22,035 bases of DNA. Source: Candidatus Glassbacteria bacterium RIFCSPLOWO2_12_FULL_58_11 (GTDB lineage Bacteria; Gemmatimonadota; Glassbacteria; GWA2-58-10). A program made the translations under genes and the position numbers. Below are positions 14,678-22,035 of the stretch, piece by piece (positions within the stretch are counted from its first letter, which is position 1; each line of letters opens with the position of its first letter). The notes under the pieces were generated by a model, which saw only the letters and a program-made list of their open reading frames with translations, made no database searches and was not told the DNA's origin. The stretch is from the NCBI GenBank assembly GCA_001780825.1, contig MFIX01000195.1:1-22035 (forward strand), given 5' to 3'.

Positions 14678-16318
14678 TCAGCGCTTCGTGGCTGAAGCCG
14701 CTTTCAGCAGCCGTTTCTCGACAGTTTCGAGCGGCAGGCCGCTCAGGTGAAGGAGGCTGTCATGGAATTTTTTCAGGGATAACGGCTTTTTGGCCCTTAC
14801 GCAGCAACTTTCCCGCCAGGACTCGATTTTCAGCCGCCCGATCAGCGCGCCGACCGAGGAGGTGGGCGCGGCGGCCAGCCTCTGCACCTGGTTCCAGGCC
14901 TGCTGCTCATCGATTCCGGCGCCCGCGGCCAGCCGGCTCACCGCCTCGGATTCTTTGAAGCCCTCGGTGTGCAAATCCAGGTCGATCCGGACGCGCCAGG
15001 CCGCCAAGAGCCGGTCGCGAAGGGCAAAGAGGCTCAGTCGCGGCTCCTCGAACAGGTCATGTTCGGCGGCCATGGAGAGAACGTAGTTGCACCAGCCCTC
15101 CTCGAGGACATTGCCCTGCGCGAGATAGGCCAGCCGGATCCCCGCCCGCCTTCGCCGCTGCAGCAGCGTATGCCGCCCTGGATAAAGGTCACGCAGGACT
15201 GTTACCAGGGCCTTAAACCGTGAATGCCTGGCCAGGCCGGTCCCATTTTCGCTACCCGGCGCTACGGCCCGGGGCGGGGTGATACAGAAAAATGCCCGGC
15301 TATTTTCCTCGAACAGCGGGGCCTCGATGTACCCGGCCAGCGGGATAGTCAGCCGCTCGAAAGGCGGGGTCTCGACCAGCTCCAGCTTTCCCCCCGAGGG
15401 CAGGGAAAGGAGGTCGGCCTTCCGGACCGCCTGCCGGACCTCATCAACCACCCCCTGCCAGTGAGCCAGCAGGTCGCCTACGGGGATCGCGCTTTCTTCC
15501 AGGTCCAGCTTATCGCGCCAGCTCCCGGAGCCGGCCGCTCTTTTCCCCCGGCTCTCCAGCTCGGCCTCGGCCTTCTCGAGCTCCTCGAGCGCGATCCGGC
15601 GCAGCTCAGCCGTATCGAGATCGAGATTGTGCTCCCGGCTCAGCAGGTATTCAAAAAGTTCTCCGCCCACCCCGCTGGCGCCGTTGGAGCGCGGCTGAAT
15701 TTCCTCGACCAGAAATTCGAGGTAATCCTCGAAAGCTTTAAGGGCATGATCGGCGTATTTTTTGATAACATTTTCCAACTCCGGCACTTCCCCGACCAGC
15801 AGCCCGACAAGCTGCGAAAGATAATCCCTGCCGGTCGCCGCCAGCTCGACCCCGCCCAGGGTAAGGATACTGGGGATATTCTCGCCATAGCTCAAGTTCA
15901 GTTTTCCCTCGGCCAGGATGCGCGGGATTTCCCGCAGCCGATCCACGGCCCGCAGGGCCCGGTAATGATAAGGCGCGCTGCTGCGCGCCACCAGCTGGTA
16001 GATCCCGTAGAGCGCCAGCCGCGGGTAGGTGCCGGCATCCCGGTCCAGGCTCCGCGACCGCTCCTCCATGGTAACTCCCACCTCGAGGGCCGAGCGCAGC
16101 AGATTCAGCTCGACTGTCGATCCGCCCTTTTTCTGCAGGGCGGCGATCATTTCGGCATATTCTCTTTTGCGCTGCAGCTTGTTCCTGCGCGAAACCAGAT
16201 CGAGCTTTTCCAGGCGGTCATCATACCGGTGGATCCCGGCAAGAGTGGCCTCCACCGGGTTTTCCATCCAGAGAAACTCCAGAATCTCATCCACCAGGCC
16301 ATGGTTTTCTTTTTCCAT
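14678..16318 (-). CDS. DUF885-family protein lacking the HExxPGH metal motif
   Basis: The protein (546 residues from ATG 16318) has the DUF885 signature start NPVEATLAGIHRYDDRL, and in its C-terminal third EEGWCNYVLSMAAEHDL, RIDLDLHTEGFKESEA and FHDSLLHLSGLPLE, all typical. DUF885 members usually have a zinc-type HE-x-x-PGHH motif; here it is R-D-L-Y-P-G-R-H (residues about 376-383), so both motif histidines and the glutamate are replaced. Most relatives are exported lipoproteins or periplasmic; this one has no signal peptide, so it is probably cytoplasmic. An in-frame TTG at 16321 adds one residue; the ATG is preferred. Only a weak ribosome site is seen. It is likely a non-hydrolytic relative with a binding role. 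Neighbours are a DUF4139 protein upstream and the TIM barrel downstream. Confidence 0.88.
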   Translation of the reverse strand: MEKENHGLVDEILEFLWMENPVEATLAGIHRYDDRLEKLDLVSRRNKLQRKREYAEMIAALQKKGGSTVELNLLRSALEVGVTMEERSRSLDRDAGTYPRLALYGIYQLVARSSAPYHYRALRAVDRLREIPRILAEGKLNLSYGENIPSILTLGGVELAATGRDYLSQLVGLLVGEVPELENVIKKYADHALKAFEDYLEFLVEEIQPRSNGASGVGGELFEYLLSREHNLDLDTAELRRIALEELEKAEAELESRGKRAAGSGSWRDKLDLEESAIPVGDLLAHWQGVVDEVRQAVRKADLLSLPSGGKLELVETPPFERLTIPLAGYIEAPLFEENSRAFFCITPPRAVAPGSENGTGLARHSRFKALVTVLRDLYPGRHTLLQRRRRAGIRLAYLAQGNVLEEGWCNYVLSMAAEHDLFEEPRLSLFALRDRLLAAWRVRIDLDLHTEGFKESEAVSRLAAGAGIDEQQAWNQVQRLAAAPTSSVGALIGRLKIESWRESCCVRAKKPLSLKKFHDSLLHLSGLPLETVEKRLLKAASATKR

Positions 16319-16371
16319 CAACGCCCCGAACTTGAAATTTTTGCAATCAATTTTGTGCGACGGCCGGAAGC

Positions 16372-17820
16372 CTACAGAACCTGCACGGTAAAGCTGACCC
16401 GGGTCTTGCCTCCGGCGGGAACCTTCGGCCTGAACCTGATCCGGTCGGCTTGCAGGCGCTCGAAGGGCAGCGAATTTTCGGTAATTTTCCAGTCTCCGGG
16501 CAGAGGCTCATCGACCTCCACGGTCGCCTCCACGGTCTTGCGGTTGGTGAGCTCGATCTCCACGCTCACCTGGCGCAGGCGGTCGGACAGTTTGCGGTAA
16601 TCGATCTGTTTTTCGACAGCCAGCAGGTCGAAAGCGGAGCCGGCGCGGATCGAGATTTTTTCTTCCAGCGGAGTATGGCCGATCCGGTCCTCGCCGAGGA
16701 ACCAGGGCGCATCATCCCCCGAGCGCTCGTAAATCCTGATCACACCGGCCGGCAGGGGCACTCCCGGAGCGTTTTTCGCGCCGTTTTCCCACTCGAGAAG
16801 CACGCTGACCTGGCGGGGCCCCGGTGGAGAGGGCAGCGGACCGTAATAGAGGTTTCCCGCTCCCTCGAAACGGTAGGTCTTGCGCGGCGCCAGCCCGGCC
16901 GGCTGGAAAAGCTCAACCTGTTTCAGTTCGTTATTCGGCAGCGAGGTCACCCGGCCCAGGTGGTAACGGTAATACTCGAAGCCTTGTTCCGGGGTCATTT
17001 GATCGCCCATCGCCCGGGCGGCAAGCTGCGGTGCGAAGCTTTTCATGGTCATTTCCGGCCTGCCGGGCGCTGGAGGCGTCTGCACCAGGTTAAGCTCTCC
17101 GGCCACCAGGCTCAGCTCAGCCCCGTCGTAATCCGTGCCGCTGCTGTTGTTCACTGTCACCCAACCGGCGAGACGGGCCTTATCACCGCCGCCCTCGAGC
17201 GTGAGCACATAGTCGCAGCTCCAGCTAAGGCCGCGGGTCAGATAGGATACCTCGAGCGGGCAATCCCCGGAGGCTGAGGCTTTCACCAGCCAGGTCAGCG
17301 CGGGCTGAATCACGAACTCCGCGGGCACTTCGGGAAGGATAAAAGTTCCCTGCGGGTCGATCTCGACATGGTCCTCGAAGCGGATGACAGTCCCGCCGGC
17401 CAGGCTCAACAGCGTGCCGGACACTCTTTCGCGCGTGTTGGTCCGCGGGTCCAGCCGCTCGAGAGTCACCGGGCGGCCGAGGTAGCTTTCGAGCAAACGG
17501 TCTTTGGTCAACAGGTTGTACGCATAATGCTGCTCGAGCACGGTGAGACGGCCGCCGGTCTCCAGAACCAGCGAGGCGGGGATAATCTGACGGCCCACAT
17601 CCTGGAAGCGGAGCTCGAAAGAGCCCCTGGCCGCGCGGAGGAGCCTTTTTTCATTGACCAGGGCCAGGTCGTTGTTATAGACCACCAGTTTCAGGCTCCG
17701 GCGGTCGGCGGCGCCGGACAGGATGGACTTGGCCGCCCCGGATGGAGTCTGGCCCGCGGCCGCGAAACTCAGTCCGGCCAGCAGAAGCAGATGAACTGAA
17801 AAAATGAGCGGAACTTTCAA
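16372..17820 (-). CDS. Exported DUF4139 domain protein
   Basis: The 482-residue product has a signal peptide (about residues 1-22, hydrophobic LIFSVHLLLLAGLSFAAAG). The DUF4139 pattern follows: W/V-x-L-T-L-E-G-G..., a segment GWVTVNNSSGTDYDGAELSLVAGELN, and the C-terminal NRKTVEATVEVDEPLPGDWKI. The family makes extracytoplasmic beta-rich proteins of unknown function; some are called mucoidy inhibitors. Translation starts at a TTG (17820-17818), supported by GGAG 7 nt upstream and by the signal peptide, with no alternative ATG near. It is the first gene of the run leading to DUF885, TIM barrel and thiC, 53 nt from the next gene. Two possible promoters lie upstream. Confidence 0.88.
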   Translation of the reverse strand: MKVPLIFSVHLLLLAGLSFAAAGQTPSGAAKSILSGAADRRSLKLVVYNNDLALVNEKRLLRAARGSFELRFQDVGRQIIPASLVLETGGRLTVLEQHYAYNLLTKDRLLESYLGRPVTLERLDPRTNTRERVSGTLLSLAGGTVIRFEDHVEIDPQGTFILPEVPAEFVIQPALTWLVKASASGDCPLEVSYLTRGLSWSCDYVLTLEGGGDKARLAGWVTVNNSSGTDYDGAELSLVAGELNLVQTPPAPGRPEMTMKSFAPQLAARAMGDQMTPEQGFEYYRYHLGRVTSLPNNELKQVELFQPAGLAPRKTYRFEGAGNLYYGPLPSPPGPRQVSVLLEWENGAKNAPGVPLPAGVIRIYERSGDDAPWFLGEDRIGHTPLEEKISIRAGSAFDLLAVEKQIDYRKLSDRLRQVSVEIELTNRKTVEATVEVDEPLPGDWKITENSLPFERLQADRIRFRPKVPAGGKTRVSFTVQVL

Positions 17821-17931
17821 GAATTTTCTCCGACAGATGCGCTTTCACCGGTAATAATCCCGGCCAAAAACCGGAATCCGCGCCCCAGGTTGCGGGCGAA
17901 TTCAAAATTCTCCTTAAAAGCATGCTGAATA

Positions 17932-17961
17932 ATTAAGGATTCCGGGCACCCAGGCTGTCAA
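17932..17961 (-). promoter_or_regulatory. Candidate promoter P1 of the DUF4139-thiC operon
   Basis: TTGACA (17961-17956) is a perfect -35 box; after 18 nt comes CTTAAT (17937-17932), 4 of 6 to consensus. Transcription would start near 17925. Distance and orientation fit, but the -10 box is weak. Confidence 0.4.
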
Positions 17962-18125
17962 CGGCCGTTTCCAGCTAAGGAGAGCGATACTACAGAATAG
18001 AGTCCTGAACAGCACAGGATTTAATATTTATCGCATATTAGTTGAAACAGCTTGTCTTGCCCTTGGCAGCCGGAACGGCAAAAAATTTTAATCGGTCATC
18101 GAAAACTTTTTTCAGCGCCCCTCTA

Positions 18126-18155
18126 AAGGTATCTAAAGCCTGTGCGGATTGTCAA
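18126..18155 (-). promoter_or_regulatory. Candidate promoter P2 upstream of the DUF4139 gene
   Basis: A perfect TTGACA (18155-18150) is followed after 18 nt by TACCTT (18131-18126), 3 of 6. It lies about 300 nt before the start codon, which would mean a long leader. Weaker than the downstream candidate. Confidence 0.3.
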
Positions 18156-18188
18156 CTTATCTGAGAGCTAAATACTCACTCAATTGGC

Positions 18189-19346
18189 TCAGCCGGGCAT
18201 CCGGGGGATAAAGAGATCGGCGAAAACCCGGGTGAAATAACGGTCGGTCATCGTTGCCAGATAATCCCGGACTTTCTCCGGGTGCGAGGTGGTTTCGAGA
18301 TACCCCTCCGAGCGGTTATTCAGGAAATGCTTGAAGATGATCGAGGTGCCAGCCTTTTTTTCCAGCTCGCCGAGGAAATGTTCGAACAGCATGCGGAAAG
18401 CATGCTTGATCCGTTGCCGCTCTTTCCGGATTCCCGGATGGCTGTAAATCTTCCGGTAATTGAATTCGCAGAGCATCCGGAATGCCTCGGACAGGTGCGG
18501 GCTGAGACGGATAATGTCGCGGTCCAGGCTGGACTCGGCGATATCCAGCACGAGAGTGTTGATGATCCGGCTGTTGCTGTCTCCCAGGGTCTCTTTCAGC
18601 TCGCGCGGAATCGAATCCTGGTCCAGGATACCCATCCGCACGGCATCCTCGATGTCTTGGCCGACATAGGCCACGCGGTCGCACATCCGGACCACGCAGC
18701 TTTCGAGTGTCGCGGGGGCCCGGTCCGGCCGCTCCCCGGCGGCGCAGAGCGCGAGGTACTCCGCGATATCTCTCTCCTGCCTTCCCCGGCTGGGCTCCAG
18801 GATGTCCCGCCCGCTCTCGCCGTCATGGAACAGCAGGCCGTCCCGGACCTGGAAAGTAAGGTTCAGTCCGCGGTTGCCGTTGGCGATCCGGTCCACATAG
18901 TAAAGCCCGTGCACATTATGCTGGAAATGGCCGATTCCGTGCTCGCGGCATAGCTCATCCAGAATGGCTTCCCCATCGTGGCCGAACGGCGGATGACCCA
19001 GATCATGACCCAGGGCCACCGCCTCAATCAGGTCGATGTTCAGCCTCAGCAGGCGGCCGACCGTGCGGCTGATCTGGGACACCTGGATCGTATGGATCGC
19101 CCGGTTGGTGATGTGCTCATCGAACTGGGAGGCAAAATACACCACCTGGGTCTTGCCCACATAGCGGCGGAAACCGCCCGAATAGAGGATCCGGTCCCGG
19201 TCGCGGGCGAACTCGCCGCGAAAATCGCGGTCTTTCAGCTCACGCCGGCGGATAGCCTTACTGTTCGGAGTGGCGAACGGCGACAGGCGGCTGTCATCCT
19301 CCTCGAGCAGGCGGCGGCTCAATTCTTTAATCTTTTCAACCGTCAT
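18189..19346 (-). CDS. dgt: dGTPase-like HD-domain triphosphohydrolase
   Basis: The 385-residue protein matches dGTP triphosphohydrolases, which cleave dNTPs to nucleoside and triphosphate and help limit dNTP pools. Conserved points: SRLSPFATPNSKAIRRR near the N-terminus, YSGGFRRYVGKTQVV (residues about 55-69), and the HD metal site H85, H114-D115 (GHDLGHPPFGHDGE) and D223 (MCDRVAYVGQDIEDA). All four metal ligands are present. The length fits the shorter type without the E. coli insert. GGGGAGA lies about 5 nt before the ATG. It diverges from the SLC13 transporter; no functional link is evident. Substrate preference among dNTPs cannot be told from sequence. Confidence 0.93.
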   Translation of the reverse strand: MTVEKIKELSRRLLEEDDSRLSPFATPNSKAIRRRELKDRDFRGEFARDRDRILYSGGFRRYVGKTQVVYFASQFDEHITNRAIHTIQVSQISRTVGRLLRLNIDLIEAVALGHDLGHPPFGHDGEAILDELCREHGIGHFQHNVHGLYYVDRIANGNRGLNLTFQVRDGLLFHDGESGRDILEPSRGRQERDIAEYLALCAAGERPDRAPATLESCVVRMCDRVAYVGQDIEDAVRMGILDQDSIPRELKETLGDSNSRIINTLVLDIAESSLDRDIIRLSPHLSEAFRMLCEFNYRKIYSHPGIRKERQRIKHAFRMLFEHFLGELEKKAGTSIIFKHFLNNRSEGYLETTSHPEKVRDYLATMTDRYFTRVFADLFIPRMPG

Positions 19347-19518
19347 ATTCTCTCCCCGGGCCTCGGCCGCGCCCGGTCTCGCACATTACCGGTTTTAGTC
19401 CGCCGGGCTTTCCCGCCCCGAGGCTCCGGTTTAAGATACCAATTTCCGACCGGCTGTTCAAGAAGGTAACAGAGGTCATTTATGAACTTTCCAATTCCGG
19501 CGAGAAAAACCTTTTCCC

Positions 19519-19548
19519 TTGACAGGAACTGCCCGGTCGGCCTAAAGT
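19519..19548 (+). promoter_or_regulatory. Sigma70-like promoter of the SLC13 transporter gene
   Basis: A perfect -35 box TTGACA (19519-19524) is followed after 18 nt by TAAAGT (19543-19548), 4 of 6 to consensus. Transcription would begin near 19555, giving a leader of about 67 nt before the ATG at 19622. The in-frame GTG at 19547 lies inside the -10 box and so cannot be the start. Confidence 0.65.
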
Positions 19549-19621
19549 GTACCCCGACCCGGCCTTTTCCGGCAAACCGCGCCTGCCCGCTCAGGCGCTC
19601 CCCGGCGGAGAACACTCAGCA

Positions 19622-21199
19622 ATGCAGCAAAGCGAACAGGAAAGCGGCTTGCGCCCCAAAATCGGCCTGGCGCTGGGCCCGCTGCTTTTCCTGATACTTG
19701 TCTTCTCCCCCACCCCGGCCGGGCTTGACCCGCCGGCGATGCGGATGGCCGCGGTGGCCGCCCTGATGGCGGTCTGGTGGATCACCGAGGCGATCCCGAT
19801 CCCGGCCACCGCGCTCCTGCCCCTGCCGCTGTTCCCGCTGTTGAAAATCCAATCCGCGGCGGAGACTCCTGTCAGCTACGGCGACCGGATGATCTATCTT
19901 TTTTTCGGCGGGTTCCTGATCGCCATCGCCATGCAGAATGTCGGCCTGCACCGCAGGGTGGCCCTGCACATAATCCGCGCCATCGGCGGCAGCCCCAGCC
20001 GGCTGGTGCTGGGTTTCATGGTCGCCTCGGCCTTCCTGAGCCTCTGGATCTCCAACACCGCGACAGCCATGATGATGCTGCCGATCGGGATGGCGGTGGT
20101 GCTCCAGATGTCGGATTCAGCGGACATGGACCGGGACCAGGCGCAAATTTTCCGGGACAATTTTGGCCTAGTCCTGATGCTAGGGATCGCCTACTCGGCC
20201 AGTATCGGCGGTATCGGCACACTGGTCGGCACGCCGCCGAATATCGTGATGGCCGGTTTTTTCAAGAAACTTTACCCTGCCGCGCCGGAGATAAATTTTC
20301 TCAAATGGATGGCACTCGGCCTGCCCCTGGTGATCCTGTTCGTTCCCCTCGCCTGGCTGCTGCTGATCAGAAAAGGCTCGAAAATCCCGTTAGCCCGGCT
20401 CTCTGCGTTCGACCGCCGGAAAGGCACGGACTATATCAATACGCAGCTTGCGGCACTCGGAAAGATGCGCTGGGGCGAAAAGGCCGTGCTGACGGTATTC
20501 CTGTTGACCGCTTTCGGCTGGATCTTCAGAAGCCCGCTTGACCTGGGTTTCTACCGCAGCTGGGGACTGACCGGCTGGTTCCCGCTGATCGATGATTCCT
20601 CGGTGGCGATGACCATGGGCTGTGCGCTGTTCCTGATCCCCGGGGAAAAAGCCGGAGGGAAGCGCTTCATTCTCGACTGGAAAAGCGTGCGGGAGGGTAT
20701 GCCCTGGGGGATACTGATCCTTTACGGCGGCGGGTTCGCGCTGGCCAAGGGTATGGAGACGACCGGACTGGCGCTCTGGCTGGGGAGCCGGCTGGAGTGG
20801 TTCCAGCATGTGCCGGTGCTGGTAATGATTTTCTGCACCTGCCTGATGATGGCTGCCCTGACCGAGATCACCTCGAACACGGCGATCACGACAATGATGC
20901 TTCCGGTGCTCGCCCCGGCGGCAGTCGGGATGGGCACCCACCCGCTCGTGCTGATGATCCCGGCGACAATCTCGGCTAGTTGTGCTTTCATGCTGCCGGT
21001 GGCTACCCCGACCAATGCCGTGGTTTTCGGCAGCGGCTGGGTGCGGATACCGCAGATGGCCAGGGCCGGGATCTGGCTCGAGCTGATCGGCGTGGTTCTA
21101 GTCACCGGCCTGGTTTATACCCTCGGACTGCTGGTTTTCAACATCGATCCATCGGTAGTCCCGGACTGGGCCGTTAACGCGGCTACCGCGGCACATTGA
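19622..21199 (+). CDS. SLC13/DASS family sodium-coupled anion (dicarboxylate or sulfate) transporter
   Basis: The 525-residue, highly hydrophobic protein has the paired SNT motifs of the DASS fold, S144-N-T (WISNTATAMMMLP) and S418-N-T (ITSNTAITTMMLP), each at the tip of a re-entrant loop that binds sodium and substrate. The family signature ASCAFMLPVATPTNAVV is at residues 452-468. Such carriers import succinate, malate, citrate-like dicarboxylates or sulfate with Na+; the exact substrate is not clear, and adjacent genes do not help. The ATG at 19622 follows GGAG at 19607-19610 by 11 nt. A long open extension upstream lacks membrane character and overlaps the promoter. A nested palindrome follows the stop. 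Confidence 0.95.
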   Translation: MQQSEQESGLRPKIGLALGPLLFLILVFSPTPAGLDPPAMRMAAVAALMAVWWITEAIPIPATALLPLPLFPLLKIQSAAETPVSYGDRMIYLFFGGFLIAIAMQNVGLHRRVALHIIRAIGGSPSRLVLGFMVASAFLSLWISNTATAMMMLPIGMAVVLQMSDSADMDRDQAQIFRDNFGLVLMLGIAYSASIGGIGTLVGTPPNIVMAGFFKKLYPAAPEINFLKWMALGLPLVILFVPLAWLLLIRKGSKIPLARLSAFDRRKGTDYINTQLAALGKMRWGEKAVLTVFLLTAFGWIFRSPLDLGFYRSWGLTGWFPLIDDSSVAMTMGCALFLIPGEKAGGKRFILDWKSVREGMPWGILILYGGGFALAKGMETTGLALWLGSRLEWFQHVPVLVMIFCTCLMMAALTEITSNTAITTMMLPVLAPAAVGMGTHPLVLMIPATISASCAFMLPVATPTNAVVFGSGWVRIPQMARAGIWLELIGVVLVTGLVYTLGLLVFNIDPSVVPDWAVNAATAAH

Positions 21200-21230
21200 A
21201 TTGCCTCACAGCATGCTGCAAATTATCTGA

Positions 21231-21280
21231 TTAAATCCCCCTGTTTCCCCCTTTGGCAAAGGGGGGCGGGGGGGATTTAA
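21231..21280. terminator. Nested inverted repeat, possible terminator of convergent genes
   Basis: Outer arms TTAAATCCCCC (21231-21241) and GGGGGATTTAA (21270-21280) are exactly complementary. An inner hairpin CCCCCTTT/AAAGGGGG (21247-21254 with 21258-21265) sits between. A T-rich tract follows on the plus strand. It lies between the convergent SLC13 and nadA genes, so may end both transcripts. Its C/G-run, nested layout resembles dispersed intergenic repeats of environmental bacteria. Confidence 0.65.
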
Positions 21281-21366
21281 GCTTTTGTCTTTATTTTCGT
21301 ATTGCATCCCCCCTGCTATCCCCGTGAAATTCTTGGCGTGAAAAAATCCGCCCCTGCCGCCGGGAT

Positions 21367-22035
21367 TCAGCTCATTTGCAGCATCCGCTCAATCGGCTCT
21401 CTCGCCTTCTCGATTATCTCCGAGTCCAGTTTCACTTCGTAGGAGCTCAGATCACCGCGGCTATCTAGCCGGCGCAGGATATCCAGGATGCCCTCAAGAG
21501 TCATTTTGGCCATGTGCTGGCACCGCACCGAGCAGGCGGTGGAGAACTGCACGCCGGGGAACTCCTGGGCCAGGTTCGAGGTCAGCTCGCACTCCGAGGC
21601 GACAAAGGCCCGCTGAAGGGTCCCCTCGTCCACCCGACGGGCGATATCCCGGCTGATCTGGGTAGTGCTGCCGTAGAAATCGGCCTCCCGCAGGACATCC
21701 GGCTTGCACTCCCAGTGGGCGTAAATCAGCTTGTTCGGATGGCCTTTGGGCATGTCAAAGGATTTGCGCACGGCCAGCAGATCCTCAAGCGTGAATTTCT
21801 CGTGCACCTCGCAAACCGCCCCCCGCGTGTCCGAGTCGCGGCCCGGGTAAATGACCTCCTTGACTCCCTTGAGGTCCTGAGCCAGGTTCTCGGCGAACAG
21901 GATATCCGGCACGAATATTATCTTCTCCCCCGGCATCTCCCGGGCGATTTTCACCGAATTGGCCGAGGTGCAGCAGACATCGCACCGGGCCTTGGCCGCG
22001 GCGTAGCTGTTGATGTAGATCATCACCGGAACCCC
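21367..22035 (-). CDS. nadA: Quinolinate synthase NadA, C-terminal part (cut by window edge)
   Basis: The frame is open to the window end, so the N-terminus is missing. The visible 222 or so residues match NadA: PVMIYINSYAAAKARCDVCCTSANSV, IIFVPDILFAENLA, AHWECKPDVLREADFYGSTTQI and CSVRCQHMAKMTLEGILDIL. NadA condenses iminoaspartate with dihydroxyacetone phosphate to quinolinate, the first pyridine of NAD synthesis, using a 4Fe-4S cluster. Cysteines fitting the three ligands are present (in CDVCCTS, HWEC and SVRCQHM). The usual HPE(C) motif reads HWEC, a Pro to Trp change. The apparent first Met in this window is an internal residue, not the start. Confidence 0.93.
   Translation of the reverse strand, partial: GVPVMIYINSYAAAKARCDVCCTSANSVKIAREMPGEKIIFVPDILFAENLAQDLKGVKEVIYPGRDSDTRGAVCEVHEKFTLEDLLAVRKSFDMPKGHPNKLIYAHWECKPDVLREADFYGSTTQISRDIARRVDEGTLQRAFVASECELTSNLAQEFPGVQFSTACSVRCQHMAKMTLEGILDILRRLDSRGDLSSYEVKLDSEIIEKAREPIERMLQMS

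Larger units (their letters stand above)
17821..18188. other. Intergenic region upstream of the DUF4139 gene
   Basis: No gene is convincing in these 368 nt. On the minus strand two perfect TTGACA boxes occur. One (18155-18150) pairs with TACCTT (18131-18126) after 18 nt. The other (17961-17956) pairs with CTTAAT (17937-17932) after 18 nt and would give a leader of about 105 nt. AAGGAG near 17910 precedes a short out-of-frame reading frame that overlaps the DUF4139 start and is probably not real. Confidence 0.5.

Noticed and set aside
15224..16600. Long plus-strand open frame (458 codons) opposite the DUF885 gene
   Set aside because: It mirrors the DUF885 coding strand; its translation has no family features and no ribosome site. 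GC-rich genes often leave such antisense frames.
17675..17923. Short minus-strand frame with AAGGAG upstream that overlaps the DUF4139 start
   Set aside because: Product has no recognisable features, overlaps a gene with a signal peptide and its own ribosome site, and may start at TTG only.
19547..19621. Upstream GTG start for the SLC13 transporter
   Set aside because: It lies in the -10 box of the promoter, and the added residues lack family similarity.

Overview
The window reads as a dense, GC-rich stretch of a bacterial chromosome. It holds 16 protein-coding genes, no tRNA or rRNA, no phage or transposase genes and no CRISPR array. Exported propeller and DUF4139 proteins with signal peptides and an SLC13-type transporter would suit a Gram-negative cell. 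The mix of gene families, the uneven use of Shine-Dalgarno sites (strong GGAG-type sites for some genes, none for others) and several kinds of intergenic palindrome suggest an environmental, probably uncultivated lineage. I cannot name the phylum from the sequence alone.

Layout. (1) 211-4628, minus strand: a TPR protein, an orphan ParA-type ATPase and an exported TolB-like propeller form a likely operon. A DUF512 radical-SAM protein follows, with its own very good sigma70-like promoter placed so close to the ATG that the mRNA should be almost leaderless. (2) 4864-7404, plus strand: rpmE (L31 with a TTG start and a long Ala/Lys tail), a terminator, a DUF1385 membrane protein and prfA (RF1). 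A palindrome at 7441-7479 can terminate transcription from both sides. (3) 7545-12226, minus strand: an unrecognised 653-residue protein and, upstream of it, an 860-residue class III cyclase/ATPase/TPR signalling protein, separated by a clear minus-strand terminator. (4) 12521-17820, minus strand: a compact cluster transcribed as DUF4139 protein, DUF885-family protein, TIM-barrel protein, ThiC. (5) 18189-21199: a dGTPase-like HD hydrolase diverges from an SLC13/DASS anion transporter that has its own promoter. (6) 21367-22035: the C-terminal part of quinolinate synthase NadA, cut by the window edge.

The most interesting signal is in cluster 4. Two neighbouring genes, the DUF885 protein and the xylose-isomerase-like TIM barrel, keep their family fold motifs but appear to have lost the metal ligands expected for their families: HExxPGH reads RDLYPGR, and all five ligand motifs of the TIM barrel are substituted. 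ThiC, in the same cluster, keeps its metal and Fe-S ligands. This looks like a conserved pair of pseudoenzymes, or enzymes turned to a metal-free role, tied to a thiamine-pyrimidine (or benzimidazole) synthase. A second point is the set of dispersed palindromes and short repeats (7441, 12322-12475, 21231), which look like chromosomal REP-type elements, some reused as terminators.
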